A DNA stretch of 64,000 bases from Diaporthe sp. PMI_573 (taxonomy: Eukaryota; Ascomycota; Sordariomycetes; Diaporthales; Diaporthaceae), in contig JAJTUP010000011.1 of the NCBI GenBank assembly GCA_021399435.1, positions 124,001 to 188,000 of the forward strand, read 5' to 3'. How positions within the stretch are numbered: the first letter of the stretch is position 1; each line of letters starts with the position of its first letter. The notes beneath the pieces were generated by a model. It had not been told where the DNA came from and ran no database searches. It saw only the letters and a list, made by a program, of their open reading frames with translations. This document shows, one piece after another, positions 34,096 through 46,469 of this stretch. Made by a program: the position numbers and the translations under genes.

Positions 34096-37000
34096 ATGTC
34101 TCTGAAGCAATTCAACGCCGATGTGCGGTCCGCCCGCTCTCGGATTGAAGATGGGGACATCCCAGGAGTCTTTGCTATCGAGCGTGGTGACTCCGACGGT
34201 GAAGTTGTCGTCACTGTCGCTCACGAGAACATGCCCAGTCTCATCCCCATCCGGATACTCGCCCAGGGCCTCCACCACTACCCCAGTGACCACAACTTCT
34301 TGGTCTTCACAGCTTCCGAAGACGCTCCCACTAGCCTTGTCTCAGCTCTCGAGGATCTACGGGACTACACATCCGGTATGAAACTTCTCGAGACCATCAC
34401 GACACTGTCAACATGCGTAGATCGCTCTCTCCGCTCTGTCGACGTCAGCCGAGACATCGCTATGGCAGACCAAGAGGATGCGCACAATTCTGATGACTCC
34501 ATGGAGGAGGACCCTTATGATGATTTCAGCGACCCAGAATTTGGTCTCACACCCGCACACACCAACATCAAGGATCAACCACACTCACGCCTGGCCTCCA
34601 GCATCCTGCGAAGAATCAAGCTTGACCTACGCAGCGCACGAGACGCAGGCTGCAGGGTCGGTGTCTTGGACGGCCTGCAGCCCTCTTCCAGATCTCACGT
34701 TTTCTCCCTGTCGATACGAGCCAGTGAGCTAGGCCTGTCGCTGGAGGCCCTCGAGGCCTGGGACGTCAACATCACTGATCACATCATCCTTCTGGTCCGG
34801 GTTGAGGGATCGTACCCCTATGCCGAACAGTTACTCGAAAAGCCCTGTGTCGATTTCAACGTCGACTTCCGCTTTGGCAAAGGCACCAAGTACAAGCCGT
34901 CTCCCGCCCAGGCCCGCGCGGCGTTCCTGACCGAAGCCTCTCGGAAACATAGTGCATCTGAGATCAAAGCACAAACTCTCGAGGATGATCAGGGCCGGAC
35001 GTTCGAGAAGACTTTTATTTCGAACTCTCTCGAGCAGTTCATGAACGAGCAATGCCTGCCCATGACCAAGCTTCGTCTTCAGAATCTGGCCTCTTCATGG
35101 GACGATGCCAACGAGCACTTCCGGAGCATATCCACGAGATCAAGTTGGGATGATATCCTCGTCACCAAGACTAATACTAACGAAGAGGGGACGCGTTCCG
35201 AACCCAAGTCAACAAAGAAGGCAAGATCGAGGACAAAGTCGAAGGGTAAACAGAGAGCAACGGCAGCGGGCTCCGCTTCGGAGACTGATGAAGAGACGCC
35301 ATCGCCCAAGCCCATCCCAAACTTCCTCATGCGGGATGCCACCGCCAGGCGTCCCCTCGGACAATGCAGTATCCCGCTGATCGTCATGCAATTCGCGGTC
35401 CATTACTTCTCCCGGTGTACAGAGTACTGCCTGCGCTGCCACCAACATATGGGGACGGGGTTTGAGGCTCTGAAGCCTTTCGTCTGCTCAAATCCCTTGT
35501 GCTTATTCCAATACCTCGCGATGGGATTTGGGCCTTCCATCGAGCACGAGATCCTGACCCAGCCGTATGTCGTTGACCTCCTTGTCAGCATGTGCTACAG
35601 CAGTGTTCACCTCCCGAGAGCGACCTACTGGGGCCGTTTCGATCAAGGGTCGCCACATTATGGGATTCGCGAATTTCCCTGTGGACTGCACCTGAAGGTC
35701 CCGGCTTCCAGTATTGCTGCCTCAACCATAATGGCACCTGGCAATACGGCCCCAGCATCTGCCAGTGCTATCACGGCGGTGGCGGCGAGGGGCAAACTCA
35801 CCACTGCACCTACCACCATCAAGGTCATGGCCGATCTGCGAAACAGCGTGGTAACCGTATCGGGTGGAGACCTCGGCTGCATCGCCCCTGACACATGGAT
35901 CATGCTGCGAGAGGGTGCACGTCCTCCCTACACCGAGCCGGCTTACCATCATGGACGTGTTAAATATGTCGACCGGCAGACAAGGACCCTCGAGGTCGAG
36001 ATCAACATCCTTGAGCCATTCAGGGCCCCTGGGATGGTCGAGATGGATTTGCAGTGCTATGATACCGAGTTCGACGACCTTGATGACCACAGAAAAGCGA
36101 CGTCAATGGTCACCATCTTGAAATCGCTCCCGCCAATCATTTCACTGCGAGAGTATCTAATCAAGAATCCACAGAGCAGATTGAGGTCCTACGCTGGTAT
36201 CTCACCTGCAGCTGTAACACTCTTGGAGTGGATCGTAGCGTCCAATCGCTCATGCATACTGCAGGTGACTCCCGTGGAAGACTCCCACGCGCGAGAGCCA
36301 AACTTGCTTGATTCGATCAAGACTCGGGACCAAGAGGCTATCCCGTCCTTGAAGGGTTTTGTCCAGTTTCGGTTTGCCCAAGGCGCCCCGGACAAGGAGA
36401 TGCGGTTTCACCGAGCTTTGAAAGAGGTCAAATTGCAAAACTCCGACTACCCTACTCTATTTGCCTGGCATGGAAGCGCCTTATCCAACTGGTTCGTATA
36501 CTTCTACTCTCTTTCGCCAGGCTTGTGGCCCTCCCTCTCTTCCTGCCTTCATGCACCCCCCGTCTTTTCCCCCTCCTCATTGGCTCCCGTCCCCTCCTTC
36601 CTTTTCCTCGCCGCCCGCGTCCCACCGCTCTACTGACCTCCTTCAGGCACAGCATCCTTCGTTATGGTCTAGACTTCAAACATGTCATGAACGGCAGGGC
36701 TTATGGCAATGGTGTTTACTTTTCACAACAATACCAAACTAGCCAAGGCTATGCCGCTCCTGACGCTACCAGTCCCTGGCCACACTCGGCCTTGAACATC
36801 TCCAGTGTGATTTCTCTGTGCGAGATCGTGAACGCCCCCGAACGTTTTGTCTCCATTAGCCCACATCTGGTGGTCGGACAGGTTGACTGGATCCAGTGCC
36901 GCTATCTTTTCGCCCAGCGATCACCCGACCAAGAAGTCACGACGCCCCAAACCGTTGCCTACCCCACCGGTGCTGCCTCAACTGTTGTCGCGAGTGGTTC

Positions 37001-37985
37001 CGCAGATGAAGTCCCGAAAGAACGAATGGTCGCCCAAGATCCCGCACGCACTGTTCTGGGACCGGATAGCAAGCCGCTCAGCATCCCTTTGAAAGCAGTG
37101 CCGACGAGGAAGCAGCAGACGCCCCAAGCTCCATCTTTGTCGAAGCGTGGTCACGGTTCAATGTCTTCCTCGGAAGAAACGGAAGAAGAGGAAGCCTCAG
37201 ATCTCGAATTTCTCCTTGACGAGGACGAGCCGTCGCCGCCCTCAGCTAAGCGCCGTAACTCTGCGCGGGAGTCCAGCGTTGATACTGCAACCGCCCGTCA
37301 GGTCACGACACAGCGGCCACTGACACCACCACAGACTGATTTCAGGGCGGGCACGTTAGACCTCGGTAGCCTGCCACGTCTTCCATCGCCCGCCTGGGCC
37401 GGTGGTTTCTCGACGAAGGGGGTTACTGACCAAATCTTACACATGCAGAAGGTCCAGGCCAGCACCCCGCCGCACGAGCTCGGGTGGTATGTCGATTTCG
37501 ACAGCATGGAAAACATGTTTCAGTGGATCGTCGAGTTCCACAGCTTTGACCCTGAGCTTCCGTTGGCGAAGGAGATGAAGAAGGCCGAAATCACGTCGAT
37601 CGTGCTGGAGGTGCGCTTCGGACGCGACTACCCCTTCTCCCCGCCGTTTGTGCGTGTGGTCCGGCCCCGATTCTTGCCCTTCTCGTCGGGAGGCGGCGGT
37701 CACATCACAATCGGAGGAGCGATCTGCATGGAACTTCTCACCTCGTCTGGATGGCTCCCAGCGACGAGTATGGACACCGTTTTCCTCTCGATCAGGACGG
37801 CCATGACTGAGACGGAGCGTCCAGCACGTCTGCAGACCACAAAAACTTCAGCCAAGATGTTCGACTACGGTGCCGGCGAGGCACTTGATGCGTACATTCG
37901 GTTTGCAGGGGTTCATGGGTGGGCGGTACCCAACGACCTGCGGGAGACAGCTACTCAGCGGGGACAACTGGGCTTGACTTCCTAG
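34096..37985 (+). CDS. PARP catalytic domain fused to ubiquitin-conjugating (E2, UBE2Q-like) domain
   Basis: Exons 34096-36491 and 36647-37985 flank a 155-bp intron (GTTCGT donor, CTGAC branch, TTCAG acceptor) and give 1,244 aa. Order: an N-terminal region with an acidic segment (about 125-150); basic Lys/Arg patch near 375-390; a cysteine cluster YCLRCH...VCSNPLC (about 440-465), possibly zinc-binding; then the PARP fold, with WHGSALSNWHSILRYGL split by the intron (about 790-805) and GNGVYFS (about 822), supplying the NAD-binding His and Tyr. A disordered Ser/Glu linker follows, then the E2 fold (about 1077-1190) with YPFSPPFVRVV, the catalytic Cys in GGAICMELL and SGW. The third PARP triad position cannot be settled by eye. 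Domain fusion suggests coupling of ADP-ribosylation and ubiquitylation. The substrate is unknown. Such fusions occur in other ascomycetes. Confidence 0.9.
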
Positions 37986-38539
37986 ATTTGTGGCCAAACT
38001 GCACTTCAAACAACAGTGCTTGGTGGCGTAGCTAAACAGTGTATGGGGATAGATTGGGCAGCGAAAATAATGAAGGCCATGCCCACCAAGCTTTGACCAT
38101 ATTGTAGCTGATTGTCATGAGCTCGTTGTAGTCAGTTGTCGGCGGATGGTGTGCGCGTGATTTGCTGGCTGGTACGGTTTTGCCTTGACTGAGGTGAGCA
38201 AGACGTATAGTGCCAACAGCCTGGGTCGCGACTCCCTGGGGGCGGCCGTGATGAGCTAAGCACAGACCAGGTCGGTCCAGCTAACAGAAGCTCGCCCAGT
38301 CACTGCAATTTTCACCACTTGCCCAAACGACAGACTGAGGTCCTGACTGCTCTGAAAAGGCCCCAAGCTCGTGGGAGATGGGATGAGAGTTACACTGGTC
38401 TTGGTACTATCAGACTTGCTGCCCAAGCACAACACTCGCCATACAGCGCGTGATAGGCACGGACGAGAGTGAGTGACTTGAGACCAGCCCTGCAGAGCGC
38501 CGTGGAGAGACGTCTTCAAACCCCAGCAAGAGACCGGCA
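37986..38539. other. Spacer between PARP-E2 and DBR1 genes
   Basis: About 550 bp holding the 3' flank of the upstream gene and the promoter of the debranching enzyme gene. No other feature is seen. Confidence 0.5.
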
Positions 38540-40368
38540 ATGGACGACACCACCAGAACTGGTCTCTTTAAGAAGGACGGCGTGAGAGTAGCCGTTGAGG
38601 GCTGCGTAAGGACCACATTCAACCCGCCCATCCCAGCATCATTTACTGACGCTTTCCCCAGGGCCACGGCACCCTCAACGCAATCTATGCCGCCGTGACC
38701 GCTGCCTCCCATGCGCGCGGCTGGCCCGGCGTCGACGTGCTCATCATATGTGGAGACTTCCAATCCACCCGCAACGGCCACGATGTCGAGGTCATGTCTG
38801 TCCCTGCAAAGTATCGCGTGCTCGGCGATTTCCATGAGTACTATTCGGGCATTCGCACCGCCCCGTACCTGACCCTCTTCATCGCCGGTAATCACGAGGC
38901 TGCCGCATACCTGTGGGAGCTCTACTACGGCGGCTGGGTCGCCCCCAACATCTACTACATGGGCGCTGCCAACGTCCTGCGTGTTGGCCCGCTGCGGATT
39001 GCTGGGCTGAGCGGGATCTGGAAGGGGTTTGACTACCGCAAGCCACACCTGGAGAGGCTGCCGTTCAGCAGGGATGACATCAAGTCTTTCTACCACGTGA
39101 GGGAGTTCGATGTGCGTAAGCTTCTACAGGTCGAGGAGCAGGTGGATGTTGGGCTCAGCCATGACTGGCCCAGGGGCATCGAGAAGCACGGTGACGTGCA
39201 GCAGCTGTATCGTACCAGGCCCATGTGGAAGGAAGAGAGTCTGGATGGATCACTGGGCAGTCCCGCGGCCGAGTATGTCATGGACCGGCTGAGGCCTGCG
39301 TTCTGGTTCTCAGCGCACATGCACTGGAAATTTGCTGCTGTCAAGACCTACCCTCCTCCCGCCCGGGCTGTTGGCTTGGACGGCACTGCTGAGGCTTCGT
39401 CGACTATCGAGACATCACCTGTCCCTCCAACACAAGAGGCACCGGTTGAGAACCCCAACGAGATCGACCTGGATATGGACGACGATGAAGACAGCGCACC
39501 TCCAGCAGTCAGTCAGAACGACGACCCCGCCGCCAAGGATGAGCAGGTAGCGGCCACGACCACCGTCACAGATGAGCTTCGCTCCCAACTCCCGGCCTCA
39601 TTCACACAACAACCAAAATCAAAACCCTTTGCGGGACCAAAACGCACCCCAGGCCAGCCTGTTCCGCCGACCATCACCAACACCACCGTGCGCTTCGTCG
39701 CACTCAACAAGTGCGAGCCGGGCCGGGATTTCCTTCAGCTCTGTGGCATCCACCCCGTCGACAAGCCCGCCATCGACGCACCCCCACAGCCTGAAAGCAC
39801 CACGCTGACATACCAGGGCCGATTCGCGCTGCAATATGACCCGGAGTGGCTCGCCATCACACGCCACTTCCACCAGCACCTCAACATCGGCGACAGGACG
39901 GCCCAGGTGGCCGCTGACGAGGGCGAGGGGGTCTATGCGCCCAAGCTCGCCAAGGAGCGCGCGTGGGTCGAGGACAACGTCGTGCGCGCAGGCAAGCTCT
40001 CCGTGCCGCAGAACTTTGCCCAGACGGCGCCAGCACTCGTGGAAGGCGCCGATCAGAAGCTGTGGGAGCTGCACACGGGGACCCAGCCGCGGGAGCATAC
40101 CAACCCGCAGACGGTGGCATTCTGCGCGCTGCTGGACGTGGAGAACCTGTGGGACGCGAGCGAGGAGGAGAGGGAGCGACGGCGGCAGGAGGGCCCGCCG
40201 CCAGAGGCGGACAGAGGCGACTGGGGTTCTAGAGGCGGGCGCGGCGGTGGGCGAGGGAGGGGGAGGGGAGGAGGGCGTGGCGGTGGCGGTGGCGGTGGCG
40301 GTGGTAGTGGTTATGGGCGGGGCGGAGGGAGAGGACGCGGCAGAGGCGGACGGGGAAGGGGGTGGTGA
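38540..40368 (+). CDS. DBR1: RNA lariat debranching enzyme
   Basis: Metallophosphoesterase that hydrolyses the 2'-5' bond of excised intron lariats in the nucleus. Exon 1 is 38540-38605 (22 codons) and exon 2 is 38662-40368, giving 590 aa. Joining restores VEGCGHGTLNAIY, the Dbr1-specific first metal motif with Cys in place of the usual Asp. Further motifs are ICGDFQS, AGNHEA, YYMGAANV, SHDWPRGIE and SAHMHWKF. The middle is acidic (DLDMDDDEDS). The conserved C-terminal region (FVALNKCEPGRDFLQL, LQYDPEWLAI) is complete. The last 45 residues are an RGG/Gly-rich tail, absent from yeast Dbr1, that probably binds RNA. The tail is encoded by GGC/GGT repeats and may vary in length between strains. 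Confidence 0.95.
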
Positions 40369-41084
40369 TTGACGACCTTAAGCAGGATGCATCACATACT
40401 GATTTGTTGTCGTAAAAGAAAAAAATTGCGGGCATGTAACACAGCCGTATGTTACTGTCGTGTCAGATGAGATACCCACGGGCATTGTTTAGAGCTTAAA
40501 ATGGACTATTATGTCGTTTTTATGAAACTGAGGCGGAAAGTGTTGCCATTAATTCTATGGTTGATATGAGAAGATGTCTCCCCTCTGAAAAAGCGAGATC
40601 TCAACGGTGCAATGTGAGTCAAGCAGAGTGTGGGGGAGAATGGTGATCGATCTTCCATCCGTATTAGACAATCAACCCACGGATGCGAGAAAGGTTGATC
40701 GCATATGCTAAGATGGGCAACCCTTTTTGAGGGCGTTACAAGTTCACGTCTCACTTGTTTTGGCAGTGTGCAAGAGAACCTTGGACGCTGGACGTCGAGG
40801 AAAGAGGTTTGTGACCGAAGGCAAGAGACAAAAAGAGAGAATAATCTGATGGCCGGAATTCGCCATCTACTTGACATACGTTCGTCATAGACCAAACAGG
40901 CACCGCCATGGACCATTGGTTTGTTCCCAGACGCCTGCCCCTGCTTTGTGCCGTGTGGCCCGTCAACGTGTTGTCCATCCTCAACGCCAAAGAGCTGTAG
41001 ACACGAAGAAGAAGAAAAACGAAGAGAAAGATCCCAAACGGGAAGTCACCTCATCGGAACTGATCTTTGTGAAAAGGTCAGCTC
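40369..41084. other. Convergent intergenic spacer
   Basis: About 700 bp between the converging DBR1 and elongin C genes. Presumed 3' UTRs. No further gene is supported. Confidence 0.5.
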
Positions 41085-41688
41085 TCATGCCCTCTTGCTC
41101 GACGGCTGCAGCATGTGCTCACTGTCCATCTGAAGGTAGTCGGCGGCCGTCAGCAGCTCGAGACACATGTCGACTGGGATCTCCATATCCGGCACGTCTT
41201 CCTTGTCCTGGTATCGGTACCAGTAGAGCAGGTACTCGACCACCTTTTCTAGCACGACGGCACTGTACAATCTCAGTCAGCACTGTCCAGCATCCACAAA
41301 TGAACAATCTACCGGCGTCATGGGGAGAAGGGAAGAATGAGCATCTCAGATCAAGTGTAGTTGACAGTCAACCAGAACCGTTTGTAGGCGGCTCTGTCAG
41401 AAAGAACACAGCTAAATAATTGTGGGTTTCATCATCGACACTGGTGCGAAGGACGATTTGGGGGAGGAGGTGGGCAGACGGGACTCTGCAAGTCAAGGTG
41501 AGAGAGAGCACAGGGGGGAAAACCAACCTCATCTCGGGCAGATTAACGACCGTCTCCCGGTTCTCCTTGAAGTGCTTGTCGGGATCGACCGAGGTCCTGA
41601 GCATCTGGCTGGCGTGGCATGCCTCACGTGGCAGGACGTACTCGTAGCCCTCGGCCGAGACGAGGGTGATGTACTTGCTGGGGGCCAT
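41085..41688 (-). CDS. ELC1: Elongin C (Skp1/BTB-fold)
   Basis: Exons 41528-41688 and 41085-41262 flank a 265-bp intron (GTTGGT donor, GTACAG acceptor) and give 112 aa, the normal length. MAPSKYITLVSAEGYEYVLPRE at the start, NLPEM at the splice junction, VVEYLLYWYRYQD, and IPVDMCLELLTAADYL at the end are the elongin C/Skp1 pattern. The protein links substrate receptors (BC-box proteins) to a cullin ubiquitin ligase and takes part in removing stalled RNA polymerase II. The C-terminus carries about 15 extra residues beyond the usual end of the fold. The GTTGGT donor is weak but the only one that keeps the frame. Confidence 0.9.
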
Positions 41689-42648
41689 GCTGATCCTGTT
41701 TCTGATGCTCAGCCTGATGCTGAACCGACTTGACCACCAGAAGGCTGGTCTAGACTGGGCTGTGGCAGGACCCAAGAGGCAGAGTTGCAGGCAGGAAGGA
41801 AAAGCTTGTTGGGGGGGATGTTGCGCAGATGGGAGAGGGTGCTTCCTGCAGGTGATGACGATCAGTCAAGGGACCGGGCAGGGCTCCTTTGCCAGTCACA
41901 GAGGGCACTTTGATGCTCAGGTCATGGTCTGGAGTAGACGACGTGTCATCGCTGTGCTGCAGGCTCCAAGGATTGCAGGCTTGGTCGAGGCTGGAGGGAG
42001 GAGAAGAAGAGAGTGGCGGAGAGAGTCTTGTGTGAGAAGAGAGGTTGTCGTTTGAAATTTTTAAGTGGGGTGGGGGAGCTTGGGCCACCTGCAAGCTAGC
42101 TGCAAGCAGCAAGCAGCAAGCAGTTGTCAGGTTTTTTGTCTCGTCAGTGCCAGTGCCAGTGACGACGGAACGGGACGGAAACAATGGATGGAACAGGCAG
42201 GCAGGGCAGGTGCGCTGGTGCGGTAGGACGTGGTGGGATGTGGGACGGGTGGGGAGCTTGGGAGAGGCGTTGGCAGAGCGCGGGCACCAGGCTGCAGCTG
42301 CACCGGCAGGGGGGTGGGGTAGCAGGGCCAGGTGCGCAGGCACAGCAGGAGCTGCAGGACAGCAGCAGGCACAGTCGGGAACGGTCCAGCCACCGCTAAA
42401 TCTTAAGGTTGCCTGTTAAGGACTGTTTCCCCAGTCTTCCTGCCACCGAATTACAAGGGTCCGGGTCATGTACGAGCAGCATCCGGCAGCCCAGCTTGCC
42501 CAGCAGCCCCAGCAAAGCAGCAAAGCAGCGTCGAGGCACCCGGAGCACCACTGGCAGCTGGACCCAGGCGAGTGGAGACGTGAGGCTTCCTTGCCCGTCA
42601 GCGGGCTGTACACAGGACCAGAATGTGGGTTTGTTTGGGCAGTCTAGT

Positions 42649-42703
<55 letters not shown>

Positions 42704-43631
42704 CAGATGACGTGAGGTCGGATTTGAGCTTGACAGGACTGCATCATCATCATGGGTACCAGTAAATCAATCAATCAATCATTCCCGTCCTGCAGCTCTA
42801 CTGTTAGGAACAGCTGATATGCTTTGAGCGTGCGACGGTGCCATGCTGTGCTCCTGCGCTTCTACTTGGTCAGCTGCTAGTCGTTGCTGGGGACACCCGT
42901 AAACACACTCTCTCCCTCTTAGACACAGACACACACAAGCCACACACACCCGTCGAAGGAAGCAGGCTACCCGTGGCTAGGTAGCTAGGTAGAGCCTCCC
43001 ATCCTGCTTCCCAGCTTCTCTGAGACACATACCAACCTCCTCTTTCTCCCAATACGCCAATTGCTTTTGCTCTGACCTTTGGCTCTTCTCGATCTGCCCC
43101 GGGAAACTTCAGCATCCCTCCTCATCTTTTCCCACTCTCGGAATTGTGTGTTCTTTTGTGTTGCGAACAACTATTCTATCCTATCCCATCCTATTCTATC
43201 CTAACCCATCCATCCATCCAACCAACCGACCTTGGGACCACCCAAACAACACAACATAACACAGCACAGCACACCTCCTCCACCTCGCTCACTCCGGCCC
43301 GCCTATCAACAATCTGCATGCATTGACAGCTGCAACGCATTCGCCTCGCATAACCGAACAACAACCAGTATTTACTTGCATTACCAAATACATCGGCTCA
43401 CGGGCAAGGACAACAAACACCTGTCTTGCTCCCGCCTCAACTGCAGCTGCCTCCTCGGCCACCCTTCACCTCACCAGCTTCACCCTCGGCGTGCTATCCC
43501 CTCCGCTCGACCTGCCTGAACCCCGGACTGGACTGCACCTGTCCCCAGCCAAGCTATCCGTGCCTAAGCGTGGTCTGGCCCCGCCATTCACTGGCAATCG
43601 CATGCGAGAGAAGGAGGAAGAAAAAAATTCC
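41689..43631. other. Divergent promoter region (elongin C / Rho4)
   Basis: About 1.9 kb between divergent genes, rich in simple sequence: CAGCAAGCAGCAAG at about 42098-42121, a (GA)25 tract, and ATTCTATCCTATCC / CATCCATCCAACC repeats at about 43170-43230. The C/A-rich DNA upstream of 43632 is probably the Rho4 5' UTR. No gene is seen. Confidence 0.5.
42652..42701. repeat. (GA)25 microsatellite
   Basis: Fifty bases of uninterrupted GA dinucleotide within the elongin C/Rho4 promoter region. A likely polymorphic marker. Confidence 0.95.
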
Positions 43632-44696
43632 ATGAGCATGGCTTCGTCTTACAGCTACCGCAACTCGTACTACAGCAACAACCAGCCACTCCACGACGAA
43701 AAGTACTATGAGAGTGGCCGCAAAACACCAAGCAGCACCAGACGGCAGCAACGGTCAAGTGATGGGACTATCAGCACTATGATGAGCAATTCCACATCCG
43801 GCCGCGAATCATCAGCAACAGCCATGACCGACGCCCCCGCCTATTCCAAGAAGATTGTCGTCGTCGGCGACGGCGGCTGCGGGAAGACGTGCCTCTTGAT
43901 CAGCTACAGCCAGGGTTACTTTCCAGAGGTACGTGACATGCCTGACTCTCTCGTTCTCCCCCTCGCTTTCCCTCACCCGCCCACACACACACACACACAC
44001 ACACAAGCTGGCTTGCCCCCCTCCTGCCTCCCACCAGTGCGCACTTGGCTGACCTCCCGCCCAGAAATACGTCCCGACAGTCTTTGAGAACTACATCACA
44101 TACCCTACGCATCGCCCTTCCGGTAAGACCGTCGAGCTTGCCCTGTGGGATACCGCAGGCCAAGAAGAGTACGACCGCCTGCGACCGCTGTCCTACCCAG
44201 AGACCGACCTCATCTTCGTCTGCTTCGCCATCGACTGCCCCAATTCACTCGACAATGTCATGGACAAGGTACGTCCCTGCAGCCGTCCTCCTTGCCTGCA
44301 TCCAGCGCTAACGTCACTCGACAGTGGTACCCAGAAGTCCTGCACTTCTGCCCGTACACACCACTCATCCTTGTCGGCCTCAAGTCCGACCTGCGCTACA
44401 AGAAGACCTGCATTGACATGCTCAAGACCCAGGGCCTGACACCCGTGACACGAGAGCAGGGCATGGGCGTCGCACACAAGATGAACGCCCAGTACATGGA
44501 GTGCAGCAGCAAGGAAATGAAGGGCGTCGACGAGATCTTCGAGCAGGCCATCGTCACCGTCGTCTCCAACGACCGACGGAACCTCGAGGCACAGGCTGCG
44601 CAGCGTTCATCCTCAAGGCGGGAAAGCACCCACCTCGGCGGCATCCCCGGTGCCGCTGGCATCCGCAAGAAGAAGAGAAAGTGCAATTTCCTGTGA
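43632..44696 (+). CDS. rho4: Rho4-type small GTPase
   Basis: Exons 43632-43928, 44065-44268 and 44325-44696 give 290 aa. Introns have GTACGT donors in both cases. Intron 1 carries a (CA)n tract at 43981-44005. After a ~70-residue Ser/Tyr-rich N-terminal extension typical of Rho4 come the P-loop [11 protein letters not shown], the switch [11 protein letters not shown], switch [19 protein letters not shown], the base-binding LKSD, the SSKE motif and a Lys/Arg-rich tail with CAAX box CNFL. The Leu predicts geranylgeranylation and membrane attachment. Rho4 controls septum formation and wall remodelling through formins and glucanase secretion. The start is uncertain: ATGs at 43602, 43632 and 43638 are all in frame. 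43632 was chosen as a compromise. Confidence 0.93.
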
Positions 44697-45700
44697 GCGG
44701 TGAGCCCTGCACGCTGTAAGCTGCAAGTACAAGGCCGCAGGGCTTTTATCCCTCACTCATAGGCGGGCTGCCCCGAGCTGTCCCGCAATACGCCATGTGT
44801 GATGAGACGACGCATGAACCGATATGATCAACGTTTATCTTGATGAACTCGGTACTACGACACGCTTCCTTGGCTTCGTCATGAGACTGAATGAAGTATG
44901 CAAGGAGGTGGGCGGGCTCTTTGAGAGGCCATGATGAAGAAGACGAGCGACGACGGGCAAATGAAATGGATGTACGAAATAGTGGACGGGCGGCGGGCGG
45001 GGGGGAAGGGCCAGATCAGTCCACAGTGGAGGACAAGGCTTCTCTTTTCTTTTTTCTTTGTTTAACACTGCAGCCTCATATTCGCATTCTCACGTCGTGT
45101 CATCTCTTTCCTTGTATGTTGACGATACCGCCCTCTCTGGTGGAAGGAGGGCAACAAATGGATGGCTTCGAGGTGTCTCTCCTCGGGCTGGCTCGATGCC
45201 AAGGAGGCGCCTGATTAGACGCTGTCAGCGACACCCGGATCGGGTGCGATCCCACGCCGGTTGCCTTGTCCCGCGATCGGACGGACGGTTTTTACTTGTT
45301 TCTATGGGATATATTCAGTCGTGGTTTTTGCAATGCATGGAATAGGAAACGTCAGGAGTTCATCTTCCTTAATCGAGATTATAATCTTTCCAAAAAGGGA
45401 ACTGCCGCGCTTGCCCCAAGGACAGCTGTGTGAAGAATGGTTTTGGGTGTCTAGGAATTGGGTATCTATCATCCTTGAATCTGTCCTTTGGCCACCGGAG
45501 TAGTCAGCTTTGGCCATGCCCATCGGCGCTACTTCAACGCGGCCCACTCAAGAAGCCTAACAAGGCGATGAGGAGAGCGGTGTGCGCCTCATTCAGAACG
45601 ATCCGAGCCCAGCGTGATGTTGAATGATGAACATGGGCTGGCTGGGGGTTTTCCCCCCATCAGAGTTCACTGGGTTTTGAGGTTCCGTCAATGGCGTCCC
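44697..45700. other. Convergent intergenic spacer
   Basis: About 1 kb between the converging Rho4 and Dad1 genes. No gene or notable repeat is seen. Confidence 0.5.
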
Positions 45701-46096
45701 TCATGTCACGGTCCTCTCTTGATCCTCGTCGGCTCCTTCAATCTCACCCTGCCCTTGGTCATCAACACCACCATCTGTCTCCTCCCCTACTTTCCCCTCC
45801 GCTGCCTCGTCAGCCTCGCCCTCCTCCTTGGCCATGACGTTCTCAAAGGTACTCCACAGCGCCTCGACCGACGAGAACTCGTTGCCGACCGTGATGACGG
45901 CCTCGAGGTTCCGGTTCAGCTTGTTGATGTTTGCCAGCACCTGTTCGAAGCTCTGCGCGGGTTCCGGGAGGACGGGGTTAGCGTGAAAGCACCGTGGGGG
46001 TTCCGCTTCTTTGATTATTACCGTTGCGATCTCCCCCATCAGCGCCTCGCGCTGCTGCTCAAAGTAGGCCCTGCTCGAGGGGTTGGACGCCGCCAT
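45701..46096 (-). CDS. DAD1: DASH/DAM1 complex subunit Dad1
   Basis: Exon 1 46022-46096 and exon 2 45701-45952 give 108 aa. The 69-bp intron (GTAATA donor, GCTAACC branch, CGCAG acceptor) is a stop-free multiple of three, so the unspliced frame stays open for 131 codons. Splicing joins [15 protein letters not shown] to [19 protein letters not shown], reproducing the Dad1 pattern, followed by [19 protein letters not shown]. The remaining ~40 residues are acidic and Gly-rich, a tail longer than in yeast. Dad1 is part of the ring complex that couples kinetochores to microtubules in the nucleus at mitosis. Confidence 0.92.
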   Translation of the reverse strand: MAASNPSSRAYFEQQREALMGEIATVIIKEAEPPRCFHANPVLPEPAQSFEQVLANINKLNRNLEAVITVGNEFSSVEALWSTFENVMAKEEGEADEAAEGKVGEETDGGVDDQGQGEIEGADEDQERTVT

Positions 46097-46445
46097 GTTC
46101 GGGTTGTTGTTGGTGTAGAGTCCACCGAGGTACTATGCCCCCGAGTGCCGTGTGAATGCCGAGGTTTATCTCGAGGTGGAGCTAACCCAGGTTCCGGCGG
46201 TCGCGTATCGCGTCTTGCGACACCTCTTGACGCGCTCGGGATCTCGGCGGGCGGGCAGCTTCAGAGCCGGGATGTGAGTTTGGCGGGGTGGTGGCTTCTG
46301 TTCTCGTTGCCAGGGCAAGTCGGTCGCAGCCAGCAGGCCAGGGCACCTTGGCGGCTGGCTGCGGGGTTCCGCAGTGACGTTGGCTGCGAGCTCCTAATTA
46401 TAGCGGCATCAGGATCATTGGTCCCGCCATGTCCTTTGTTTTTTG

Positions 46446-46469
46446 TTTTTTTTTTTTAAAAAAAAAAAA
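46446..46469. repeat. T12-A12 homopolymer palindrome
   Basis: Twelve T directly followed by twelve A, flanked by imperfect GTTTTT and CCAAAAA arms that extend the inverted symmetry. Confidence 0.85.
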
